Shown: in pieces, positions 1 to 5,045 of the stretch | Numbering within the stretch: the stretch's first letter is position 1 | How the letters are laid out: each line of letters opens with the position of its first letter | DNA from: Clostridiales bacterium | GTDB taxonomy: Bacteria; Bacillota; Clostridia; Christensenellales; Aristaeellaceae | Reading direction: 5' to 3' | Length of the DNA stretch: 5,045 nucleotides | NCBI GenBank assembly: GCA_012522875.1 | Contig: JAAYJP010000149.1 | Coordinates: 1-5,045 of the forward strand | Position numbers and translations under genes: made by a program | The notes under the pieces: generated by a model | What the model was told of the DNA's origin: nothing | Database searches by the model: none | What the model saw: only the letters and a program-made list of their open reading frames with translations

Positions 1-237
1 GAGGATGATCTGCTCATTATCACGGCTGACCATGGCTGCGATCCAACCTTCAAGGGCACCGATCACACCAGGGAGCATGCGCCGTTATTGGCGTGGCGGC
101 CTGGGCTGTCCGGCCACACCCACCTTGGGGACCTGGATACCTTTGCAGATATCGCCGCCACCATCAGTGATTTTTTTGGCCTGAAAGAGCGCTTTGGTGC
201 CCATTCATTTTTGAGGGAGTTGGAGGAATTGGCATGA
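1..237 (+). CDS. deoB: Phosphopentomutase, C-terminal part (5' end outside window)
   Basis: This is the last 78 codons of an open frame that enters from the left edge and stops with TGA at 235-237. Phosphopentomutase is a cytoplasmic, Mn-dependent enzyme of the alkaline phosphatase superfamily that interconverts (deoxy)ribose 1-phosphate and 5-phosphate. The visible part holds the family's metal-site signatures: TADHGCDPT at visible residues 8-16 and GTDHTREH at 19-26. D10, H11 and H22 match, with the same 11-residue spacing, the metal ligands known in Bacillus cereus phosphopentomutase (D327, H328, H339). A TFADI helix motif and a SFL-type C-terminal end follow, as in Firmicutes members. The full family protein is about 390 residues, so roughly four fifths lie upstream. 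The stop overlaps the start of the downstream purine nucleoside phosphorylase gene, whose product supplies its substrate. Identity is secure; the rest of the gene is not visible. Confidence 0.95.
   Translation, partial: EDDLLIITADHGCDPTFKGTDHTREHAPLLAWRPGLSGHTHLGDLDTFADIAATISDFFGLKERFGAHSFLRELEELA
222..226 (+). promoter_or_regulatory. Ribosome binding site of the phosphorylase gene, inside deoB
   Basis: GGAGG lies 7 nt before the ATG at 234 and inside the last codons of deoB. With the ATGA stop/start overlap it fixes the downstream start and points to translational coupling. Confidence 0.85.
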
Positions 238-1073
238 TTGACTACAAGGACATCAAGCGTGCGGCAAATCTGGTGACGCACAGCATCGGCCCGGCTGATA
301 TCGCAGTGATTCTGGGCAGCGGCCTGGGAGGCTATGAGGAACAGCTGATTGACCCGGCGGAAATAGATTATGACGAGATTCCAGGTTTTCCTGCCTCCAC
401 AGTGCCGGGACATGCGGGCAAATTCATCGCAGGGACACTTCATGACAAGCGTGTCCTGGTCATGTCCGGCCGTGTCCACAGCTACGAGGGCTATGGCATG
501 GACAAGGTCACGCTGCCCATCAGGGTGATGCGGCTGATAGGGGTTAAGACCCTCATCGTCACCAACGCCGCAGGTGCAGTCAACGTTGAATTCAAGCCAG
601 GCGATTTGATGCTTATTGATGACTTTATCAATCTGTCCGGCCGCAACCCTTTAAGGGGTAAAAATCTGGATCGCTTTGGCCCCCGGTTTCCCGACATGAC
701 CTATGCTTACGACCGGGAGCTGCGCCAGATCGCTTTTCAGGAAGCGGGCAAGCTGGGGGTAAACCTAAAACGCGGGGTTTACTGCTGGATGAACGGGCCC
801 ACCTTTGAAACCCCGGCAGAAATCCGCATGGTGCGCAACCTGGGGGCGGATGCTGTGGGCATGTCCACGGTCCCCGAAACCATCGTAGCCCGCCACAGTG
901 GCATGCGGGTACTTGGCATCTCCACCATCACAAACATGGCGGCGGGTGTGCTGGATCAGCCTATCAACCATGAGGAAGTGCTGGCAGCCGGTGAGTTGGT
1001 GAAAGAGCCGTTCCGCCGGTTGGTCAATGCCATCATCGACCGGTTGCCGGAAGAGGAGATTACAGAGATGTAA
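234..1073 (+). CDS. punA: Purine nucleoside phosphorylase, trimeric (low-molecular-mass) type
   Basis: The 279-residue product is the normal length for the trimeric PNP family. It carries out phosphorolysis of purine (deoxy)nucleosides to free base and (deoxy)ribose-1-phosphate in the cytoplasm. Landmarks in order: phosphate-binding GSG at 28-30; STVPGH at 55-60; RVHSYEGY at 80-87; NAAG at 111-114; GPTFET at 188-193 with the purine-contacting Glu192; MSTVPE at 210-215; and TN at 233-234. Glu192 and Asn234 correspond to human PNP Glu201 and Asn243, the pair that selects 6-oxopurines. Inosine, guanosine and their deoxy forms are therefore the likely substrates, rather than adenosine or methylthioadenosine (MTAP has Asp at the Asn position). 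The ATG overlaps the deoB stop as ATGA, so the two genes form an operon feeding pentose phosphate to central metabolism. The Bacillus equivalent is called pupG or punA. I see nothing broken or unusual. Confidence 0.95.
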   Translation: MIDYKDIKRAANLVTHSIGPADIAVILGSGLGGYEEQLIDPAEIDYDEIPGFPASTVPGHAGKFIAGTLHDKRVLVMSGRVHSYEGYGMDKVTLPIRVMRLIGVKTLIVTNAAGAVNVEFKPGDLMLIDDFINLSGRNPLRGKNLDRFGPRFPDMTYAYDRELRQIAFQEAGKLGVNLKRGVYCWMNGPTFETPAEIRMVRNLGADAVGMSTVPETIVARHSGMRVLGISTITNMAAGVLDQPINHEEVLAAGELVKEPFRRLVNAIIDRLPEEEITEM

Positions 1074-1106
1074 GAAATCGGGGCCGGCGTTTCCTTGCGC
1101 CAGCCC
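1074..1106 (-). terminator. Probable intrinsic terminator of pheST, perhaps also acting on the + strand
   Basis: GGGCCGGCG (1081-1089) and CGCCAGCCC (1098-1106) form a 9-bp stem with an 8-nt loop. Read on the - strand the only non-Watson-Crick position is a U-G wobble, and the stem is followed by CGATTTCTTA, a moderate U-tract (5 of 8 bases from 1077 to 1070-side). Read on the + strand the same position is a C-A mismatch and the stem is followed by TGTGCG, which has no U-tract. It therefore fits pheST better than the phosphorylase operon. The U-tract is weak, so the call is tentative. Confidence 0.5.
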
Positions 1107-1112
1107 TGTGCG
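1074..1112. other. Convergent intergenic gap between the phosphorylase gene and pheT
   Basis: These 39 bases separate two facing genes (+ strand stop at 1071-1073, - strand TGA at 1113-1115). A hairpin takes up most of the gap; no gene fits here. Confidence 0.8.
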
Positions 1113-3527
1113 TCAGTTCCGGACTTCCCCGCCCAGTTTCTTGATTTTTTTGATGATGCTGTTCATCTTTTCATCGATTTGCTCAGCCGTCATGGTGCCC
1201 GTGTCAGAACCAAAGCGCACACGGAACATGACGGATTTTTTGCCCTCCGGGATTTGCTTCCCCCGGTATTCCTCAATGAAGTCAATGCTTCTGACGCTTC
1301 CTTCAAGAGCGTCAGCAACAGCCTGCCAAGGCGTTTTCTCGTCCAGCAGCACGGAGAAGTCTTGCTCTACCAAGGGGAAAAGCGGCAGGCGATGGTAAAT
1401 ATTGCTTCGGGAAGGAAGAGGGAGGAGCCCTTCCACATTCAGTTCCATTGCCGCAACGCTGGCCCGCTTGATGCCACTCAGTCGGGCGGCTTTCAGTGAG
1501 ATAACGCCAAAGGAGCCAATTACCTCACTGCCGCAAAGGATGTTTAGCCAGGCCTTGGGGTCTGCCCAGGCAGGCTTATCTTTTTGTTCAAATATGAGGG
1601 GCTCTGACATGACGGCCCGGGGCAGCGCTTGGAGCACGCCTTTTAATTGGCGGAAAAGAAGGGCCGGGTCATGGCCCGCGAAAGCTGCTGCCAGGAAGCG
1701 TTTTTGCAGGGGCAGTGTCTCCGCTTCCTCGCTGGGGCGGGCAGCACCCGGGGTGAATACCTGGGCACACTCGAAGATCCGGAAATCCTCAAAATACCGC
1801 AGGTTAAGCACCGTTGATTCCAGCATTGCCGGGATCAGGGAGGGGCGCAGCCATGCGGTGTCCGGGGAGGGAGGCGTGGCCAGGGCCAGGCAGTTGGCAG
1901 GAGAAAGGCCAGCGGCTTCAAGAAAGCGCCTGTTCACCCAGGGATATGTGTATACCTCCTGAAGCCCGGTTTCAAGCGCCAGGTACTCCCTCAAACGGCG
2001 GGCCAGACGCACATCCGGCTGGCGCACAGCGCCTGTCAAAAGCACCTTGGGCGGTATGAAGGAGAAGTGGTTATAGCCAACCATCCGGGCAATTTCTTCC
2101 AGCACATCATCCGGAAGGTCAATATCGCCGGTAGCGCGCCAGGAGGGCACGGACACCTGAAGGGCATCGTTCCCATGTGTGACGGCAAAGCCCAGCGGCC
2201 TGAGAATATCAGCAGCCTCCTCTGCCGACAGGCTCCTGCCCAACCGGGTCACCAGCCAGTCCAGTTTCACCTGAATTATCGGGCACTGGGTTTTTTGGGG
2301 GTAATTGTCGTTGAAGGCTGTGAGCCGGGCCTGGGGGAATAGCTCCTTGATCAAGGCGTTCGCCACTGCGATGGCCTGATCCACCCGCTGGGTGTCCAGC
2401 CCTTTTTCGTTGCGGATGGCCGATTCTGTGCGTATCTGGAAGCGGCTGGCGCTGCGTCTTATGCCGATGGGCTCGAAATTGGCGATTTCCAGGATCATTG
2501 TGGTGGTATCCGCCAGGATGGAATCCTTTGCTCCCCCCATGACACCGGCCAGGGCGATGGGTTCTGTGGCGTCACAGATCATCAGGTCTTCCGGTGCCAA
2601 TATAAGGGGCTGGCCGTCAAGAAGCGTAAGTGTTTCACCGGGCCTGGCATTTCTGACAATGACTTTCTCCTGGACATGATCTTTGTCAAACCCGTGGGTG
2701 GGCTGGCCTACATCCAGCATCACGAAATTGGTCAAGTCCACCAGGGCGTTGATGGGGCGGATGCCCGCCTTCCAAAGCGCCAGCTTCAGCCACCAGGGGG
2801 AGGGAGCGCTGTTCACCCCTTCATACACCAGTCCCGCGTAGCGGGGGCAACGCTGGGGGTTTTCGATCTCAACAGGGTATCGGGGCAGAGCGTCCGGTTT
2901 CCTGAAATCCGGCAGATGTTTAAGGGGGCGGTGATAGATGGCGGACAGCTCCCGGGCGATACCATAGTGCCCCCAAAGGTCAGGCCGGTTGGTGAGGGAT
3001 TTATTGTCAATTTCAAGGATGATGTCATCAAAGCCCAGCAGTGGGCCGATGGCATCCCCCGGACGGCCCTCAAAAACCTCAAGGTCCATTACCTCATGGT
3101 CATCCTCCGCCGGGAACAGATCCTGAAGGTCCAGTTCACCGGCAGCGCAGATCATGCCCTCGCTTTTAACACCTCTGAGTTTGGTTGCCTTGATGGTGAC
3201 GGGCTCGCCCTCCCCATGCCAACGCACCTGCGCGCCGGGAATTGCCACTGCCGCCTTCATCCCCACATGGATGTTCGATCCGCCGCATACGATGGTGGCC
3301 GGGTTGCCCTGCCCGATGTCAACCAGGCACACCCGAAGCATATCCGCCTGCGGATGGGGGGTAATATCGTTGATAATGCCCAGCACCACGCCCGAAAGGC
3401 CGTCTGCCGGGTTTACAGCGCCCTCCACCTCCACTGTGCGCATGGTCAGGTCATGGGAAAGCTGATCTGTGCTCAGGCCATCCGGCAGGTCAACATAGCG
3501 GCGGATCCAGTTAAGTGATACTTTCAT
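1113..3527 (-). CDS. pheT: Phenylalanyl-tRNA synthetase, beta subunit
   Basis: The 804-residue product is the usual length for bacterial PheT, the tRNA-binding and editing half of the cytoplasmic alpha2-beta2 enzyme that charges tRNA-Phe. Domains in order: an N-terminal MKVSLNWIRRYVDLP start; an EMAP/OB-fold tRNA-binding domain at about 40-155 with the PHPQADMLRVC motif at 57-67; a B3/B4 editing domain at about 210-390; B5 at about 415-490, ending in the DVLEEIARMVGY helix; a catalytic-like B1 core at about 495-700; and a C-terminal ferredoxin-fold anticodon-binding domain at about 708-804. Likely editing-site residues are T266, N267 and H278 (same N-to-H spacing as in Thermus) and probably E347, so Tyr-tRNA-Phe proofreading should be intact. 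Some signatures are of a less common type: NRPDLWGHYGIARE (180-193), GQPTHGFD where GQPLHAFD is usual, and EQDFS (721-725) where ERDLA is usual. It lies 12 bases after pheS on the same strand. The MKVSLNW start is conserved, so the start is firm. Confidence 0.97.
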   Translation of the reverse strand: MKVSLNWIRRYVDLPDGLSTDQLSHDLTMRTVEVEGAVNPADGLSGVVLGIINDITPHPQADMLRVCLVDIGQGNPATIVCGGSNIHVGMKAAVAIPGAQVRWHGEGEPVTIKATKLRGVKSEGMICAAGELDLQDLFPAEDDHEVMDLEVFEGRPGDAIGPLLGFDDIILEIDNKSLTNRPDLWGHYGIARELSAIYHRPLKHLPDFRKPDALPRYPVEIENPQRCPRYAGLVYEGVNSAPSPWWLKLALWKAGIRPINALVDLTNFVMLDVGQPTHGFDKDHVQEKVIVRNARPGETLTLLDGQPLILAPEDLMICDATEPIALAGVMGGAKDSILADTTTMILEIANFEPIGIRRSASRFQIRTESAIRNEKGLDTQRVDQAIAVANALIKELFPQARLTAFNDNYPQKTQCPIIQVKLDWLVTRLGRSLSAEEAADILRPLGFAVTHGNDALQVSVPSWRATGDIDLPDDVLEEIARMVGYNHFSFIPPKVLLTGAVRQPDVRLARRLREYLALETGLQEVYTYPWVNRRFLEAAGLSPANCLALATPPSPDTAWLRPSLIPAMLESTVLNLRYFEDFRIFECAQVFTPGAARPSEEAETLPLQKRFLAAAFAGHDPALLFRQLKGVLQALPRAVMSEPLIFEQKDKPAWADPKAWLNILCGSEVIGSFGVISLKAARLSGIKRASVAAMELNVEGLLPLPSRSNIYHRLPLFPLVEQDFSVLLDEKTPWQAVADALEGSVRSIDFIEEYRGKQIPEGKKSVMFRVRFGSDTGTMTAEQIDEKMNSIIKKIKKLGGEVRN

Positions 3528-3542
3528 ACTCCTGCCCCCTTA
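3528..3542 (-). promoter_or_regulatory. pheS-pheT junction with unusual ribosome binding site
   Basis: On the - strand the pheS stop runs into TAAGGGGGCAGGAGT and then the pheT ATG. The best Shine-Dalgarno match, AGGAG (3533-3529), is only 1 nt from the ATG, too close for normal use. The other purine run, AAGGGGG overlapping the pheS stop, has a workable 7-nt gap but matches the anti-SD less well. Initiation of pheT probably relies on ribosomes finishing pheS, which would keep the subunits balanced. That coupling is inference. Confidence 0.6.
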
Positions 3543-4577
3543 CCTGAACTGCCCCAGGAACCTGAGGTCAGCGCCCCGGAAAAGGCGCACATCATCCACG
3601 CCATAGCGCATCATCACCAGGCGATCGAGGCCGACATTGATGTAAAAACCTGACCAGATCTCCGGATCCAGCCCTGCAGCCCTTAAAACATTGGGGTGTG
3701 GTGTGCCGCCCGGCATCACCTCTATCCATCCCACATGCTTGCACACCTTGCAGCCCTCGCCACCGCAGACCAGGCACTTCATATCAATCTCAAACCCTGG
3801 CTCCACAAAGGGGAAGAACCCCGCACGCATGCGGGTGTCCACCTTCCGGCCAAAAACTTTTTCCAGGATGGTCCGAATCATGAGCTGGCCTGAGGCGAAG
3901 GGAAAGCCTTTTTCCACAATCAACGCCTCGTACTGGAAGAAGGCGCGCTCATGCCGGGCGTCTGTGTTCTCATTGCGGTAACAGGGGCCGGGGTAGACGA
4001 AGCGGGCAGGCGCGCCGTGCTTCTTGAGGTAGCGGACGCTTCCGCCGGTCAGGTGCGGCCTTAAGCATAGGCGCCGGGCTCCCTTATCTTCCTCAAAGCC
4101 CTTGAGCCAATAGGTATCCATGGTGTCGCGGGCCGGATGATCGGGGGGGAAATTCAGGTTGTCAAAGGCATAAAGCTCACTGGTGATTTCGTCTTCCTGA
4201 TAAACCTCAAAACCCAGGGAAAGGAAAGCGTCATTCAGGTCATAGCACATCTGAGTGATGGGGTGCAAGGCGCCTGAGGCGGGCGGGATACCCGGCAGCG
4301 TCAGGTCAATCTCTCCGTGGATAGAGGATCCTTCGTCAACCAGCGCTTCTTCGCGATGGGTGAGGGCCAGGCTGATGGCGTCTTTCACCTCGTTTGCCAG
4401 CATGCCTGTCTGGCGCCGTTCCTCAGGATCAAGCCTTCCCAATTCCTTCAGTACCAGCGTAATGGCGCCTTTCTTACCCAAGTATTGGTGGCGGATATCC
4501 AGCAGTTCTTCCGCCGTTCCAGCAGCCCCCGCCCTTAAGACGGCTTCGCGTTTCAAACTCTCCAGGCGTTCCCGCAT
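3540..4577 (-). CDS. pheS: Phenylalanyl-tRNA synthetase, alpha (catalytic) subunit
   Basis: The 345-residue product forms Phe-AMP and transfers Phe to tRNA-Phe as part of the cytoplasmic alpha2-beta2 enzyme. An N-terminal coiled-coil region (about 1-85, with the YLGKKG motif at 32-37) precedes the class II catalytic domain. Landmarks: HPITQ (105-109); DHPARDTMDTYW (146-157); motif 2 with RNENTDARHE (201-210); substrate-site Q215 and E217; FFPFVEP (254-260); a CxxCxxxxCxxC cluster (C268, C271, C276, C279) leading into GWIE; HPNVL (294-298); and motif 3 ending in R319. The ATG at 4577 is chosen because GGAGG sits 6 nt before it. A longer in-frame form starting at a GTG (4625) would add 16 residues, has no good ribosome site, and begins upstream of the expected transcript. 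Several active-site residues depart from the common bacterial form: HLT for HTS at 175-177; Ser180 where Gln is usual; and GFYINVGLDR at 310-319 where GFAFGMGxER is usual. The protein is otherwise complete, so it should be active. Confidence 0.96.
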   Translation of the reverse strand: MRERLESLKREAVLRAGAAGTAEELLDIRHQYLGKKGAITLVLKELGRLDPEERRQTGMLANEVKDAISLALTHREEALVDEGSSIHGEIDLTLPGIPPASGALHPITQMCYDLNDAFLSLGFEVYQEDEITSELYAFDNLNFPPDHPARDTMDTYWLKGFEEDKGARRLCLRPHLTGGSVRYLKKHGAPARFVYPGPCYRNENTDARHERAFFQYEALIVEKGFPFASGQLMIRTILEKVFGRKVDTRMRAGFFPFVEPGFEIDMKCLVCGGEGCKVCKHVGWIEVMPGGTPHPNVLRAAGLDPEIWSGFYINVGLDRLVMMRYGVDDVRLFRGADLRFLGQFR

Positions 4578-4583
4578 TGCATA

Positions 4584-4588
4584 CCTCC
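4584..4588 (-). promoter_or_regulatory. Ribosome binding site deciding the pheS start
   Basis: GGAGG on the - strand, 6 nt (TATGCA) before the ATG at 4577. It selects the 345-residue PheS over the 361-residue in-frame extension. Confidence 0.85.
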
Positions 4589-4615
4589 GCTTATCATATG
4601 GAACAACACCAAAGA

Positions 4616-4644
4616 ATGCTAACACCCCCGATTCCTTTCGTCAA
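4616..4644 (-). promoter_or_regulatory. Housekeeping sigma promoter for pheST
   Basis: On the - strand, TTGACG (4644-4639; 5 of 6 to consensus), a 17-nt spacer, then TAGCAT (4621-4616; 4 of 6). Transcription should start near 4609 and give a leader of about 32 nt before the pheS ATG. That is too short for a T-box riboswitch or a leader-peptide attenuator, so no phenylalanine- or tRNA-sensing leader is visible. Its -35 box abuts that of the divergent promoter. Confidence 0.7.
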
Positions 4645-4672
4645 TTGCTTTTCGGGTCTGGCAAGCTATAAT
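4645..4672 (+). promoter_or_regulatory. Housekeeping sigma promoter for the DNA glycosylase gene
   Basis: TTGCTT (4645-4650; 3 of 6 to consensus), a 16-nt spacer, and a perfect TATAAT (4667-4672). The start should fall near 4679, giving a leader of about 22 nt that includes the ribosome site. The perfect -10 box makes up for the weaker -35. Confidence 0.7.
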
Positions 4673-4689
4673 GCCACCATCACCCTTAC

Positions 4690-4695
4690 AAGGAG
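4690..4695 (+). promoter_or_regulatory. Ribosome binding site of the DNA glycosylase gene
   Basis: AAGGAG, 6 nt before the ATG at 4702. It supports this start, which is followed directly by recognisable family sequence. Confidence 0.85.
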
Positions 4696-4701
4696 TTTGC
4701 C

Positions 4702-5045
4702 ATGCCAATTTCACATCCGTTCCCGCTTTTTATCCGGCCTGACAGCCGGATTTTGGTGCTGGGCTCATTTCCCTCAGTGCGTTCCCGGGAAGAAGGGTTT
4801 TACTATGGGCACCCGCAGAACCGGTTCTGGCAGGTGCTGGCCGTACTTTTTTGTGAAGATATTCCGCTTGACACAGTGGCCAGGGTGGGTTTGCTGGAAA
4901 GGCACCGGATCGCACTCTGGGATGTGGTTTCCAGCTGTGAGATCAATGGTTCCAGCGACCAGTCCATTAAGATGGCACAAGTCAACCCCATCGCGGAAGC
5001 AATAGCGGGGCATGATATCCGGGCAATCCTGCTAAACGGCGGGAC
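4702..5045 (+). CDS. DNA-deoxyinosine (hypoxanthine) glycosylase, uracil-DNA glycosylase superfamily, N-terminal part
   Basis: An open frame of 114 full codons runs off the right edge. Translation gives LGSFPSVRSREEGFYYG at 20-36 and then HPQNRFW at 37-43. This is the motif-1 region of the hypoxanthine-DNA glycosylase family (family 6 of the uracil-DNA glycosylase superfamily). Those enzymes remove hypoxanthine left in DNA by adenine deamination and so start base excision repair. Asn40 sits where a motif-1 Asn was shown to matter for deoxyinosine excision in an archaeal member. Further on are LWDVVSSCEINGSSD (72-86) and ILLNGG just before the cut, where the family's second active-site segment begins. 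The family is usually about 160-170 residues, so around a third is missing. The start is supported by AAGGAG 6 nt upstream and by a promoter with a perfect -10 box. It is transcribed away from pheST with no obvious functional link. The exact substrate (hypoxanthine, uracil or other deaminated bases) cannot be told from sequence alone. Confidence 0.88.
   Translation, partial: MPISHPFPLFIRPDSRILVLGSFPSVRSREEGFYYGHPQNRFWQVLAVLFCEDIPLDTVARVGLLERHRIALWDVVSSCEINGSSDQSIKMAQVNPIAEAIAGHDIRAILLNGG

Noticed and set aside
63..479. A - strand open frame across the deoB-phosphorylase junction
   Set aside because: It runs opposite two clear genes and resembles nothing known.
1095..1499. Overlapping + strand open frames opposite the 3' part of pheT
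   Set aside because: No family motif, no convincing ribosome site, and entirely shadowed by the conserved anticodon-binding domain of pheT.
2676..3518. A 280-codon open frame on the + strand opposite pheT
   Set aside because: It lies wholly inside the antisense of a full-length, family-matching pheT, and its translation shows no recognisable motif. Long antisense frames are common in GC-rich genes.
3738..3776. CxxCxxxxCxxC cluster in PheS as a possible new zinc module
   Set aside because: Similar cysteine clusters before the GW(I/L)E motif are common in bacterial PheS, so this is not a novel insertion.
4593..4598. An alternative -10 box TATGAT on the - strand close to pheS
   Set aside because: Transcription from it would start at or inside the Shine-Dalgarno, and its only -35 candidate (TTAGCA, 18-nt spacer) is weaker than TTGACG.
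4578..4625. A 16-residue N-terminal extension of PheS, or a leader peptide with a Phe-Phe pair (MLAFFGVV)
   Set aside because: The frame is continuous with pheS with no stop, so it is not a leader peptide. Its GTG start lies upstream of the -10 box, so it would not be on the main transcript, whereas the ATG at 4577 has an ideal GGAGG.
4671..4688. A T-box-like string (AGGGTGATGGTGGCA) on the - strand
   Set aside because: It lacks the ACCGCG part of the T-box core and lies upstream of the proposed pheST promoter.

Overview
The window is an ordinary bacterial chromosomal stretch of moderately high GC, almost fully coding, with Shine-Dalgarno-led genes and housekeeping-type promoters. The deoB-PNP pair, the style of the PNP and DeoB sequences, and the hypoxanthine-DNA-glycosylase-type protein most resemble a Gram-positive anaerobe of the Clostridia type. 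This placement is inference from remembered family sequences; no marker gene fixes the taxon. No mobile element, CRISPR array, tRNA or rRNA was seen.

Left part (1-1073, + strand): the 3' end of deoB (phosphopentomutase) overlaps by 4 bases the start of a complete trimeric-type purine nucleoside phosphorylase gene. Together they make a nucleoside salvage/catabolism unit. The phosphorylase splits purine (deoxy)nucleosides to base plus (deoxy)ribose-1-phosphate, and DeoB turns that into the 5-phosphate, which enters central carbon metabolism.

Middle (1113-4577, - strand): pheS-pheT, a two-gene operon for the alpha and beta subunits of phenylalanyl-tRNA synthetase, separated by only 12 bases. 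It converges on the phosphorylase gene across a 39-base gap that holds one GC-rich hairpin, probably the shared transcription end. PheS is clearly a synthetase but departs from the common bacterial sequence at several active-site positions, including the residue equivalent to E. coli Ala294 and class II motif 3.

Right part (4578-5045): a 124-base divergent intergenic region carries two good promoters placed back to back, with the two -35 boxes directly abutting. The left one serves pheST with a leader of only about 30 nt, so no T-box or peptide attenuator fits. The right one serves the start of a gene for a uracil-DNA-glycosylase-superfamily protein of the hypoxanthine/deoxyinosine type, cut by the window end.

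I found no evidence of a new multi-gene system. The points most worth checking are the divergent PheS active site and the compact divergent promoter pair.
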